A DNA stretch of 44,730 nt from Ligilactobacillus pobuzihii E100301 = KCTC 13174 (GCF_000349725.1 NZ_KB714699.1:1-44730), one strand, 5' to 3'; positions 25,175-34,866 are shown, counted from the first letter of the stretch. Program-made: numbers and translations. The notes: generated by a model from the letters alone, not told the origin.

Positions 25175-26149
25175 TCAATCTTCTGTTGATCTTTTGCCAG
25201 TGATCTTACCATTCTCAACTTGAAAAGCAAACTCAGCTTGAATTCTTTGTTCTGCCTCATCCTTAGTAATATAATAAATGATCCCACGATCAGAGGAGGT
25301 TTGTACTTGATAAGGTTCCCCTAGTTTTTCAACTAATTCATCTTCACTGATCTCATCATTGATCTCGTCATATTTTTCAGGGCTAAACTTGTTGTTGTTA
25401 GCAGTCGGCTGTAATAAGAACTTAGATTGAACTTCATCTTTATCGTTGATCGTAACTCTAAAGTAATCGGATTTTGTATAGTTGGTATACCAAGTATATG
25501 AAGTATCACTGCTTCGGTCTGCTTTTCCTAATTTATCTTTTAATTCATTAACAGTTGTTCCTTTTTTTTCCTCTTTGCCACTCTTAGCAACAGCAATTTC
25601 ATTATATTGTTTCATCGTCAATGGTTTTTTAACCTTCAACTCGTCCTTAGGGATTTGTTTGTACTTACCATCTTTAATTTTCTTATAACCTTGTTTTTTG
25701 ATTAGATCTTCACTTTTTTCAAATGAAATATACTTCTTCTTACTATCTGAATCAGCAGATGTCGTCTCACCACTCAGCTTCAAAAAATCATCCACAGATG
25801 CTTCTTTTAAATCAACTGACACCTTTTCTTTCAAATATGAATCATGATATTTAATTTCGTCTTTAACACCCTTAGTATCATTATACTTTTGAACTTCATT
25901 TTTGATCTGATCTTTTGCCTCGCTTTTATTATTTGCTTTTAAAGATGCATATGTGATTTTATTGTCTGTCGTTTGTTTGACCACTTTATCATCTTGATAA
26001 TAATAAGTTACACGTGAATCAACACCATTTTTAATCTGCTGAAAAGTAGCTTTTTCGGTTTTTTTACCACAGCCAGCAATTATAAGTAACATCATCGCTG
26101 CCACTAAAAGTATTTTGGTGAGCTTAAGCGGAACATTTTTTGCCTTCAT
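25175..26149 (-). CDS. Lipoprotein with DUF1307-like and DUF3862-like parts
   Basis: A 324-residue exported lipoprotein. Residues 1-27 are a signal peptide ending in the lipobox IIAGC, with Cys27 as the lipidated residue. Residues about 30-165 (ATFQQIKNGVDSRVTYYYQ and following) resemble DUF1307/YehR-type lipoproteins. Residues about 177-324 hold two related modules beginning TMKQYNEIAVAKSG and SPEKYDEINDEISE, each followed by a L(G/K)xLGxx pattern (KDKLGKADRSSDTSYTWY and EKLGEPYQVQTSSDRGIIYY), as in DUF3862/BLIP-like or SmpA-like folds. It should face the outside of the membrane. The role is unknown; the fusion of the two types is the noteworthy point. Confidence 0.8.
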   Translation of the reverse strand: MKAKNVPLKLTKILLVAAMMLLIIAGCGKKTEKATFQQIKNGVDSRVTYYYQDDKVVKQTTDNKITYASLKANNKSEAKDQIKNEVQKYNDTKGVKDEIKYHDSYLKEKVSVDLKEASVDDFLKLSGETTSADSDSKKKYISFEKSEDLIKKQGYKKIKDGKYKQIPKDELKVKKPLTMKQYNEIAVAKSGKEEKKGTTVNELKDKLGKADRSSDTSYTWYTNYTKSDYFRVTINDKDEVQSKFLLQPTANNNKFSPEKYDEINDEISEDELVEKLGEPYQVQTSSDRGIIYYITKDEAEQRIQAEFAFQVENGKITGKRSTED

Positions 26150-26685
26150 AGAAATTCCTCCTTGTGTTGGTTGTCGTGCAGCTCAATAATTTTGCTTGCA
26201 TCTAACTATTTTTCACAAAATAGATTTCAATAAATGCTAAACAGCCTTAATTTAGCACACATACAATTGTTTGTGTTAAATCTAATTCACAAGAATAAGT
26301 TTACTGAAAGCGGTTGAATTAATCAACTCATATGGTTATAAAAATGAAAAAATTTATTAATACTATTATTTAAAATACTTAGAAACCATTCTGGAGCCAA
26401 ATAAAACGAAAACAAATTTAATCAACCAGTTGGCCTAGAAAAACCTAAACTTGCAACAAGCTAACGGTTATTTTAACTAAGTTTACGCTACGGTCTTAAA
26501 CGACTTTTGTTCTGGAAAGTCATGCAGGTGCATGGCTTCTCTTTCTACGCTTTTAGTATATCATGACAGTTACTACTTTACATAACTACGACTTAATGGA
26601 AGTAGTGTCTAAGCAATCCTTAAATAAAGTGGTACAATTATGTAGCATCATACTTTTTTCACAATCTTTTAAGGAGGTAATTAAT
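26150..26685. other. Intergenic region ahead of the YagU gene
   Basis: About 535 bp between divergent genes. A TACAAT at about 26633-26638 is a possible -10 for the plus-strand gene. CATGCAGGTGCATG near 26522 is a small palindrome of unknown meaning. The open frame starting at 26563 is only an upstream extension of the YagU frame without an SD. Confidence 0.4.
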
Positions 26686-27207
26686 ATGGCACAAACATCA
26701 GAAACATTTGGTCAAAAACTATGGCGCTCTATTTGGATTGGGTTAATTGGTGGGGTTATTTCTGGTTTTGTTAAAATTGGTTGGGAAGGATTAATGCCAC
26801 CTCGAACTCCGTTACGTGATTTAACTAATCCGCCACAACATTTGATGCAGCAAATGGGGATTCCCTATAAAGTAACTCATGCTTATTTTGTCTATTCTGG
26901 CAATCACGTTCAATTTGTGAGTTTAATCTTACATTTTGGCTTTTCAATTGTATTTGCTATTCTTTACTGTTTAATTGCAGAGTATTGGCTAAAAGTTACT
27001 TTCTTGCAAGGCACAGTTTATGGGTTTGTAATTTGGATCTTGTTCCATATTATCTTATTACCAGCTTTAGGCACCGTACCGGGACCTTGGGACCAGCCTT
27101 TTGAAGAGCATTTATCCGAATTTTTAGGTCATTTGTTATGGGCTTGGACATTTGAAATTTGTCGTCATGATTTTAAAGCACGAGAAAAACATTTGGTGGT
27201 TGACTAA
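26686..27207 (+). CDS. yagU: YagU family (DUF1440) membrane protein
   Basis: A 173-residue membrane protein. The N-terminus WRSIWIGLIGGVISGFVKIGWEG, then PPRTP, is the DUF1440/YagU hallmark (kept here as GGVISGFVKIGWEG). About four membrane segments follow, and LGTVPGPWDQPFEEHLSEFLGHLLW carries the conserved P-W-x-x-P and E-x-x-G-H residues (seen as HLSEFLGHLLW). The E. coli member has been linked to acid tolerance; the mechanism is unknown. ATG 26686 has AAGGAGG 9 nt upstream. It is transcribed alone and ends in a large hairpin. Confidence 0.88.
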   Translation: MAQTSETFGQKLWRSIWIGLIGGVISGFVKIGWEGLMPPRTPLRDLTNPPQHLMQQMGIPYKVTHAYFVYSGNHVQFVSLILHFGFSIVFAILYCLIAEYWLKVTFLQGTVYGFVIWILFHIILLPALGTVPGPWDQPFEEHLSEFLGHLLWAWTFEICRHDFKAREKHLVVD

Positions 27208-27243
27208 CGCTAATTATTAAAAAGTTCCATGCTATCTTTGAAT

Positions 27244-27301
27244 AGTAAAGTATCCCCTAATTGTTAGACATAAAAATCTAATAGTTAGGGGGTACTTTAC
27301 T
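27244..27301 (+). terminator. Long hairpin terminator after yagU
   Basis: AGTAAAGTATCCCCTAA on the left pairs with TTAGGGGGTACTTTACT on the right, extended by TTAGA/TCTAA, about 24 bp in all with an 8-nt loop. Confidence 0.75.
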
Positions 27302-27377
27302 GTCGGGCTTTGATGTATCAATGTTTTCTTATTGCTGAAATTAAGAGCTTTTAGGCATTAGTTTAACATAATTGCGG

Positions 27378-27665
27378 TTATCTAAAGAAACTACTAGTAA
27401 CAAATATAAAAAGAAATAGCCCAAAAACTATTAGAAGTACCCCAATTAGTAGAGAAACTATGTTGGCAATGTATTTTGTGTGTAGTTTTTTATCAATCCA
27501 TTTTAAACCGAGAAGTAAAACAAATAGTAGATCGAAAAAATCAGTACCTGACGATCTATCTAGGACAGTGCCTTTCTTTTCATCATTTTTTGATAGAGCA
27601 AGGTAAATAAAAATTATTCCAAAAATTAAAAAAATAGCTGCAATAAATAAAAGAATGTATCTCAT
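27378..27665 (-). CDS. Hypothetical membrane protein, 95 residues
   Basis: Starts MRYILLFIAAIFLIFGIIFI and has two or three membrane segments (residues 3-24, about 44-57 and 68-92) separated by a charged stretch SKNDEKKGTVLD. ATG 27665 was chosen over an upstream TTG because GGAGATTTGTTT precedes it. Not recognised. It lies downstream of another small membrane protein gene on the same strand, with a terminator-like hairpin between them. Confidence 0.6.
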   Translation of the reverse strand: MRYILLFIAAIFLIFGIIFIYLALSKNDEKKGTVLDRSSGTDFFDLLFVLLLGLKWIDKKLHTKYIANIVSLLIGVLLIVFGLFLFIFVTSSFFR

Positions 27666-27727
27666 AAACAAATCTCCAAATCCATACTAAATTAAAGCAA
27701 GTATCTCTCTATACTCGCTTTTTAACC

Positions 27728-27754
27728 AGGGTCTATTTATAACAAATGGACCCT
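27728..27754. terminator. Hairpin terminator, shared sequence type
   Basis: AGGGTCTATTT and AATGGACCCT form the stem. It closely resembles hairpins at 30662-30688 and, in reverse, 32616-32650. It directly follows the stop of the gene at 27758. Confidence 0.65.
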
Positions 27755-27757
27755 AGA

Positions 27758-28126
27758 TTAATTGGCTTTAAATTGAGTAAAAAATGACGGAACTATGTCA
27801 GACAATGCTATTAAAAAAGTTAAAAAAAGCGTGAATGCACTGCTGGAAACAACTATAGAGAGCCAGTTTCCTAGTGTCAAAAATAAAACTACTAGCAAAG
27901 AGTCAAAGATTCCTCTAAAGTGCTTTATAGTTGTTTGGCGATTTTTTTCTTTAAAAGTTATATGTTTCTTCTCGAAAATAGTTGCTATGATTAAAAAAAT
28001 AGCTGCTACGGATATAGTAACAAGGATTTGTAACCAGCCCCGGAACGAGTATGCTAGGGAAGTAAGTATAATTATAAACGGCAACCAAAATATTATTTTA
28101 TATGAACCATATTTTGAATCGACCAT
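27758..28126 (-). CDS. Hypothetical membrane protein, 122 residues
   Basis: Four predicted membrane segments (about residues 8-26, 31-48, 70-90 and 94-113) with a basic loop KKHITFKEKNRQTTIKHFRG between the second and third. The SD TTGGAGGACC precedes ATG 28126. No family recognised. It lies just downstream of the recombinase gene on the same strand. Confidence 0.6.
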   Translation of the reverse strand: MVDSKYGSYKIIFWLPFIIILTSLAYSFRGWLQILVTISVAAIFLIIATIFEKKHITFKEKNRQTTIKHFRGIFDSLLVVLFLTLGNWLSIVVSSSAFTLFLTFLIALSDIVPSFFTQFKAN

Positions 28127-28190
28127 AAAAAAGGTCCTCCAATCTTAATTACTAAAAACGTAACTTAGTTAGAAAACAATTTCAATTTAT

Positions 28191-28778
28191 TCAGCCAAAG
28201 TCGATATTATCTAACATTTCTTCAGTACTGGCTTGATCTAAACCTAAATAAGCCAGGGTCATGGCTTCACTACTATGATTTAAGAGGTGCATGACCAGCC
28301 CAATATTGTAGTTAGACTGCATATAGACTCGGTAGGCCCCAGTTTTGCGCATGGTGTGAGTCCCTAAATAATCGAGATCTAAAAGATCGCCCACTTTGCG
28401 CATAATTTTGTAAAACTGCTTTTCGGTAATATGCTTTTCAGGGTGTTGGATTAACGGAAAGAGCCAGGGCGAGACTAAATTTTCTTGCTGTAACCAGTTT
28501 TGGTAGGCTAGTAAATCGCCAATAATGGGTTTTAAGTATAAACGGTTAGCTTTGCCGGTTTTTTGGTCGTGGAGAAAGGCATTCTGCCGCACATTTCCCT
28601 GTTCGTCAAAGACATCTACCCGTTTGAGCCGGAGAATGTCACTCACACGCAGTAGAGTTGCCTTGCCCACCTGGAAAATCGTATAGTTGCGGACCCCGGC
28701 TTTAAAATCTTCTAATAAGCATTGTTGGACCTTGGCTAAAACGTTGGAATCTTTGATCGGTAAAACTTTTTGTTCCAT
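28191..28778 (-). CDS. Tyrosine recombinase/integrase, short form
   Basis: A 195-residue protein that is essentially only the catalytic domain of a tyrosine recombinase. The first catalytic arginine is in LLRVSDILRL (about residue 44), the lysine in HDQKTGKANRL, the box II motif is HTMRKTG (His and Arg), HLLNHSS supplies the next histidine and the nucleophile is the tyrosine of TLAYLG (about residue 176). The N-terminal arm-binding and core-binding domains are largely absent, as in small plasmid- or phage-encoded resolvase-like recombinases of lactobacilli. Base composition is more GC-rich than its neighbours, which suggests transfer. The SD AAAGGAG lies inside a hairpin. No att site was recognised. 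Confidence 0.85.
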   Translation of the reverse strand: MEQKVLPIKDSNVLAKVQQCLLEDFKAGVRNYTIFQVGKATLLRVSDILRLKRVDVFDEQGNVRQNAFLHDQKTGKANRLYLKPIIGDLLAYQNWLQQENLVSPWLFPLIQHPEKHITEKQFYKIMRKVGDLLDLDYLGTHTMRKTGAYRVYMQSNYNIGLVMHLLNHSSEAMTLAYLGLDQASTEEMLDNIDFG

Positions 28779-28781
28779 GAA

Positions 28782-28810
28782 AAAATCGCTCCTTTTTTAG
28801 GGGCGATTTT
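28782..28810 (-). promoter_or_regulatory. SD-sequestering hairpin ahead of the recombinase
   Basis: On the minus strand AAAATCGCCCCT, loop AAAA, then AGGAGCGATTTTTT. The right arm contains the SD and is followed by a T run, 3 nt before the ATG, so the element looks like a terminator and a translational lock at once. Confidence 0.55.
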
Positions 28811-28933
28811 GTTAGTTTTTTGCTTCTTTTTGCCCCTTGAGCACTTTACAACTTTTTCTAAAATTTAAAGTACAAAAAATGCTGAATAGTTTTTTAACGA
28901 AATCACAACTGAACGTAAGTCATGAAAAGGAAA

Positions 28934-29147
28934 GACTGGGACAAAATTAGCTGTGCAATCCTAAAAGGGCCGCCGATCTATCCCATTAATTAAATGAGGT
29001 AGATTGGTGGCCCTTAAACGTGTTCCAAAAGATTGAAGCCTTACTGCAACAACGATTGCTTTATTCTGGTTCTCCACTTTGTTACGACTCAAAATAAAGT
29101 AATCATCGTTACAAATCGGCTACAAAACATCTTTTGTCTCACTCTCA
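28934..29147 (+). repeat. Dispersed ~205-bp intergenic repeat, copy C
   Basis: Same orientation as copy B: starts CTGGGACAAAATTAGCTGTG, ends TTTTGTCTCACTCTC. The internal hairpin has changed on both arms (GGGCCGCCGATCTA and TAGATTGGTGGCCC), so pairing is kept. Confidence 0.85.
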
Positions 29148-29277
29148 AGTCAAAAACATGCCACTGTTACTAGAATTTCTTCAATTACTATGTCACTTTT
29201 TTCAACAGTGTTGTCGGTGCTGACCATCAAAAATATTGCAGTTTGATTTTAACCATGTTGCCTATCTTTTGAAATAA

Positions 29278-29472
29278 CTTTCCCTCCAATCCCTGCCTGC
29301 TTGGCAAGAATTGCAGGATAAGGGGACAAGTGCACACAAAGACGCTCTAAACCGTGCCATTACTAAGAAACAAATTTTTACTAGTCCGGCTCAGACAGCC
29401 CAAAAATATCAAAATTTTGCGATCATTTTGCAGTTCATACCGGACGTGGGTTCAAGAACTCGGGAAAAATAG
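29278..29472 (+). pseudogene. Unassigned protein fragment, plasmid-like
   Basis: A plus-strand frame open for 64 codons without a start, containing LPAWQELQDKGTSAHKDALN and TKKQIFTSPAQTAQKYQNF. The composition looks protein-coding and more GC-rich than the flanks. I do not recognise the family. Its position between the recombinase and repeat C on one side and noncoding DNA on the other suggests debris of an integrated plasmid or similar element. The rest of 28811-29732 holds only repeat C and, at 29585-29605, a weak hairpin of the shared terminator type. Confidence 0.35.
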
Positions 29473-29732
29473 TTAAAATTTGTAAAGTACTATACTGCGA
29501 TCAAGCTTTATATATTGTCTATTGAGCATAAGGTTAACAGAAAAGGTTAGTTAATAGAAAAAATTATGCTCATATACTGATATTAGGATCTATATAATGG
29601 CCCCTAAATTAATACTGATCGTTTTTATGTGAAATGTCTGTTGCTTTCATCTTTTCGAGTTCTAAATTAATAAGTTGTTCTTTCATTCAATTGCAAATTA
29701 ATCTCATAGATGAATGGGTACCTGCTGCAAAG

Positions 29733-30428
29733 TTATTCTAACATTCCCTTATTTGCTTTGGCTTTTTCTGCTGTTTTAAATAAATAACCTTGCATTTCCA
29801 TATTATCCGCATTGACTGCTACAATTTCAGGAGTTTTCCGAAAGGTACTGACATAAAAGCCAAGATTATCTCCTTTATCATTCCAATTTTGTAAAACTAG
29901 CATTTTTTGTGGCTGCTGATAAACGTCTTTAGCGTCCGGATCTACGTAAGCATATTTGTAAATGTCAGTATTTGCTTTTACCTTTCCCTTCTCACTTGCG
30001 GCGTACAAAATATTAGTAAAGCCATTTTGTCCGCTTGCCTTTAAAACATTTTGATAAATCTTCAAAGTTTCAACCTTTTCAGTCGCCGTATCATAATAAT
30101 ACCAAACACCATCAAATTCACTTGGAATTATAAGTTTCTGCAAATCGTCCATAGTTAGCTGGGTAGAACTTGCTTTATCATCTAGTGCAGCTTGTTGGGT
30201 ATTTGTTTGCGAATTTTCCTTTGAATTTGACTGCTTTTTTTGAAGTGAACTGCTAGTAGCAACGGTTTTCTGTTTATTAGCTGTTTCAGTTTTTGTTTGT
30301 TGTTTATTACCGCTGTTAGCAAAAAAATATGAAACGGACACACTGAAAATTGCTATCAGTACAACTATTGGCGCTAAATAATATATAAAATTATGTTTTC
30401 TTTTTTTCATGTGCTTTTCTTTACTCAT
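29733..30428 (-). CDS. Membrane-anchored extracellular protein, unknown function
   Basis: A 231-residue protein. A basic N-terminus (KEKHMKKRKHN) is followed by one membrane segment (about residues 16-37, YYLAPIVVLIAIFSVSVSYFF represented by its core VVLIAIFSVSVSYFF). Then comes a low-complexity linker rich in K, Q, T and S (about 40-90) and a folded C-terminal domain (about 95-231) with EFDGVWYYYDTATEKVETL. This is the layout of a type II-oriented surface protein. AAGGGGATGTAAGA precedes ATG 30428; the in-frame extension upstream overlaps that SD. The family is not recognised with confidence. Confidence 0.7.
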   Translation of the reverse strand: MSKEKHMKKRKHNFIYYLAPIVVLIAIFSVSVSYFFANSGNKQQTKTETANKQKTVATSSSLQKKQSNSKENSQTNTQQAALDDKASSTQLTMDDLQKLIIPSEFDGVWYYYDTATEKVETLKIYQNVLKASGQNGFTNILYAASEKGKVKANTDIYKYAYVDPDAKDVYQQPQKMLVLQNWNDKGDNLGFYVSTFRKTPEIVAVNADNMEMQGYLFKTAEKAKANKGMLE

Positions 30429-30661
30429 TCTTACATCCCCTTTTTTTATCAATATTAGCACATAGCTATTTTTTGCTTGATGTAATAGCTTTGCCAGAAA
30501 AGAAAGAATTCAAGAAAAGTAAAGTTTAAGCGTTCCATTCTCCGCTTAAAAGAGAGTTTATCTCGCAAACACGATTCACTAGCTTTGAGAAAATAGCCCC
30601 TAAGGTTGTAAATTATCCTTATTGGCCTAAACATCAACGAGATTCTTCAGTGTTAAATAAG

Positions 30662-30688
30662 AGGGTCTATTTCTCACTAATGGACCCT
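30662..30688 (-). terminator. Terminator after the MFS-MarR operon
   Basis: AGGGTCTATTTC and AATGGACCCT form the hairpin, 14 bp after the MarR stop. It shares its sequence with 27728-27754. Confidence 0.65.
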
Positions 30689-30702
30689 AAATAAAGAACA
30701 CT

Positions 30703-31119
30703 TTAAAGTAAATGTTCTAATGTGATTAGTTCATTAATTAATTCTTGTTTTTCCTCTTTACCCAAAATTTCTTCAATTCGTTTTTCAGAATCATTTAAAA
30801 AAGAGTTAACTTTGATTTCAATTTTTTGCGCTTTAGGCGTTAAAGATATCTTTTTTAATCTACTGTCCTGTTTACTAGAAGTTCTGATGATCAACTTTTT
30901 TTGTTCCATTAATCTAAGAATATTAGTTGCGGTTGACTTGCGGATATTGAATTCAGTTTCGATATTTTTTTGGTAAATTGATTTATCTTGAGGAAAAGAA
31001 CTTAAATAATCAATGATACTCATTTGAGTATCTGTTAAGCCTAAAGTCCGTGCATATTGATCTAATTCTCGGTGTAAAACGTTTTGCGTTCTTTGCAGTG
31101 CTACACCAAACCTTTTCAT
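30703..31119 (-). CDS. MarR family regulator of the third DHA2 pump
   Basis: A 138-residue MarR protein starting MKRFGVALQRTQNVLHRELD. The winged helix spans about residues 48-105, with the recognition helix FNIRKSTATNILRLMEQKKL and the wing QDSRLKKISLT. ATG 31119 is used because AAGGAG lies 8 nt upstream, inside the last codons of the MFS gene, which means tight translational coupling; the three-codon longer form overlaps the MFS stop. The perfect palindrome upstream of the operon is the likely operator. Confidence 0.87.
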   Translation of the reverse strand: MKRFGVALQRTQNVLHRELDQYARTLGLTDTQMSIIDYLSSFPQDKSIYQKNIETEFNIRKSTATNILRLMEQKKLIIRTSSKQDSRLKKISLTPKAQKIEIKVNSFLNDSEKRIEEILGKEEKQELINELITLEHLL

Positions 31120-31124
31120 TATAA

Positions 31125-32525
31125 TCACTCCTTAACTAAGTCAATCTTTTTAGTTGCTTGATACAGCAAGTATACGGCAAAAAGAACTAAGATAAATAAA
31201 AAGAATAAAGCAACTTGAGCTCCAGCCGTAGTCCTTCCAGCAGTAGATGAAGCAGTACTTATTTGTTGTACAAATTGCATAATGGCTGAGATTATAGAAG
31301 TTCCTACAGCACCAGAAAATTGCTGTGCCATGTTAAAGAGACCATTGCCGTCAGCATTCTGATCCACGGTTATTAGATTTAAAGAAGTGGTCATAATATT
31401 TCCCATAACTAACCCGACTCCCAGCATGATTATTAAATAAAAGATAATGATCAACAACGAAGATAGTTTACTAGCAAAAATAAAAAACAGTAAACTGCCA
31501 ACAAGTTCAAAGACAGCCCCAGTCAAAATAGGCTTTCTAGCACCATAATTATCTAACAATCTTCCACTGACTGGGGCCAAAATCGCACCCAGTGCGCCAC
31601 CAGGCAAAACTAATAAGCCAGCTGTCATGGCGGTTGAACCATTTACAAGTTGAATATAGTTAGGCAAAATGAAAGAAAGTCCTAAGGTATTGATTTGAAA
31701 GAGAAAATAAGCACTAATACCTTGTGTAAACCTAGTTTTTTTAAATAAACGAATATTTATCAGAGGTTTTTTTGTAGTAAGAGAATGTTTTATAAAGAAC
31801 ACTAAAAAAATAATGCCAATTAAAAAAGGAAAAATAAAAGACAATGGTTTTTTCTGAATAGCTGACAGGTTACTAAAGGCTAAGATTAATCCACTAAAGG
31901 TTAAGGCGATACTGATAAAGCCAGGTAAATCTAGTTTAGTATGTGGTTTAACGTCAGAATTTTTGGAAATAAAAATGCTGCCTAGAATAAAAAAAATAAT
32001 AATAACCGGAATAATTAGGATAAAAATATACCGCCACCCTAATGAGTTAACTACCAAACCACCGAAAGTAGGTCCCAAAGCAGGCGCAATAGCTGTGATC
32101 ATAGTGCCAATTCCCATGAGTAAGCCTCTTTGATTAGTGGGAGCCTGTTCTAAAATAATATTAAACATTAAAGGAAGAGCAATACCAGCAGCCGCTCCTT
32201 GAATAACACGGCCACTAACTAATAAGGCAAAGTTGGTAGCACTAGCATCAATAATCAAACCACTTAAAAATAGAAGAACTGCGATAATAAAAAGGCTTTT
32301 AGAAGAGAAATTTTTCTTTAAAAAAGCTGATAATGGCATAATAACTGACGCAATTAACAAATAACCCGTTGTCATCCATTGCACGGTTGCTAAATTGACA
32401 TGGAACTCCCGCATCAGAACAGGAAAAGTAATATTACCAGCTGTTTCTATTAGAACACCACAAAACGACATTAAACCCGTAGCAACAATAGCAAAAATCA
32501 AATTAATATTTAACTTTTTCGACAT
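31125..32525 (-). CDS. DHA2 family MFS multidrug transporter (third)
   Basis: A 466-residue, 14-segment transporter. Typical blocks are ITFPVLMREFHVN with VQWMTTGYLLIASVIMPL, GRVIQGAAAGIALPLMF, and motif C APALGPTFGGLVV. It differs clearly from the two other DHA2 pumps in this window. The SD AAGGAGGATCTTT precedes ATG 32525. The order here is pump first, MarR second, the reverse of the locus at 11.9-13.8 kb. Function: proton-driven export of toxic compounds, substrate unknown. Confidence 0.92.
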   Translation of the reverse strand: MSKKLNINLIFAIVATGLMSFCGVLIETAGNITFPVLMREFHVNLATVQWMTTGYLLIASVIMPLSAFLKKNFSSKSLFIIAVLLFLSGLIIDASATNFALLVSGRVIQGAAAGIALPLMFNIILEQAPTNQRGLLMGIGTMITAIAPALGPTFGGLVVNSLGWRYIFILIIPVIIIFFILGSIFISKNSDVKPHTKLDLPGFISIALTFSGLILAFSNLSAIQKKPLSFIFPFLIGIIFLVFFIKHSLTTKKPLINIRLFKKTRFTQGISAYFLFQINTLGLSFILPNYIQLVNGSTAMTAGLLVLPGGALGAILAPVSGRLLDNYGARKPILTGAVFELVGSLLFFIFASKLSSLLIIIFYLIIMLGVGLVMGNIMTTSLNLITVDQNADGNGLFNMAQQFSGAVGTSIISAIMQFVQQISTASSTAGRTTAGAQVALFFLFILVLFAVYLLYQATKKIDLVKE

Positions 32526-32549
32526 AAAGATCCTCCTTGATTCCTTAAA

Positions 32550-32565
32550 AGTTAGCTTGCTAACT
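32550..32565. promoter_or_regulatory. MarR operator candidate upstream of the third pump
   Basis: AGTTAGC-TT-GCTAACT is a perfect 7-2-7 palindrome 24 bp upstream of the MFS start. It has the same 7-2-7 geometry as the site at 13851-13866, but a different sequence. Confidence 0.65.
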
Positions 32566-32615
32566 AATACAGAACGATTTTACATCTTAAAAAAAGAGAA
32601 ATCAATTATAAATAA

Positions 32616-32650
32616 TAAGAGGATCCACTTGTGAGAAATAGATCCTCTTA
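32616..32650. terminator. Hairpin terminator between the second glucosidase and the third pump
   Basis: TAAGAGGATC and GATCCTCTTA enclose a CACTTGTGAGAAATA loop. The reverse complement resembles the hairpin at 30662-30688, including the TCTATTTCTCAC segment. Confidence 0.65.
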
Positions 32651-32766
32651 TTACTTTATTTGTCAGTTTTTTAATTTATATACTCATTTATCCATGGGTA
32701 AAATTTTAAAGACTTTATTTTCACTTGAACGTTTTCCCTGATATAGATATTTATAAAATTCTCTAC

Positions 32767-34278
<1,512 letters not shown>

Positions 34279-34285
34279 CTATATA

Positions 34286-34333
34286 TAAAAAGGACAGAAG
34301 TTGCCAAATTTCTTTGTCCTCTCCTGTCCTTTC
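34286..34333 (-). promoter_or_regulatory. Hairpin between EIIA and the second glucosidase
   Basis: On the minus strand AAAGGACAG pairs with CTGTCCTTT around a loop of about 27 nt and is followed by TTATATATAG. It may end EIIBA transcripts or attenuate read-through into the glucosidase gene 40 bp downstream. I see no T-box or BglG-type RAT motif. Confidence 0.55.
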
Positions 34334-34466
34334 TTGAATGTTAATTCATAATTGAGTTACGAAACTCAAAAAATCACTTCTAGCTAACTTCAATACCAAA
34401 TTATAAAAAACACAAACTGATATTAATCTTGGCTAGTATTCGCTTCTAGTTGAGTTTTTCCAATCT

Positions 34467-34820
34467 TTATTTTTTAAGCTCATCAAGTTGTTCATAAACG
34501 TCAACAAAATTAGTTGCTAGATCCACAAAGGTAATCGCTGTCATCAAATGATCCTGTGAATGTACCATCAATAATGTAACTTGTGCATGCTCGCCTTGTG
34601 CTTCTTTAGTCAACATCCCTGTTTGGGTATTATGAGCTGAAACTAAGGCTTTTTGAGCATCGTCCAATTTATCATGGGCCTTATCAAAGTCGCCTTCCTT
34701 AGCTGCCTTAATTGCCTCAACTGCAAATGATTTAGCATTACCAGCGTTGACGATCAATCCCATCGTTGTCTGCATTTGCTCTTCTTCAGACTGTTGCGAA
34801 TTCTTTTCTTCTTCGGCCAT
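34467..34820 (-). CDS. celC: PTS lactose/cellobiose-type EIIA
   Basis: A 117-residue all-helical EIIA of the lactose/cellobiose family, starting MAEEEKNSQQSEEEQMQTTM. The phosphorylated histidine is in LLMVHSQDHLMTAI (about residue 81). GLIVNAGNAKSFAVEAIKAA near the N-terminus is also characteristic. It accepts phosphate from HPr and passes it to EIIB. The SD CAGGAGGTTC precedes ATG 34820. It follows EIIB by 46 bp in the same operon. Its membrane partner EIIC is not in this operon; the only EIIC in the window is at 1680-3026. Confidence 0.93.
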   Translation of the reverse strand: MAEEEKNSQQSEEEQMQTTMGLIVNAGNAKSFAVEAIKAAKEGDFDKAHDKLDDAQKALVSAHNTQTGMLTKEAQGEHAQVTLLMVHSQDHLMTAITFVDLATNFVDVYEQLDELKK

Positions 34821-34866
34821 TTTGAACCTCCTGCTTTTTACAACAAAAATTTATTATTGCTAATAA

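Noticed and set aside
28191-28778. Integrase as evidence of a prophage
   Set aside because: No phage structural, lysis or replication genes lie nearby, and the protein is a short stand-alone catalytic domain.
30455-30637. A 60-codon minus-strand open frame upstream of the anchored surface protein
   Set aside because: No SD, no recognisable composition, and it overlaps the start region of the downstream gene.
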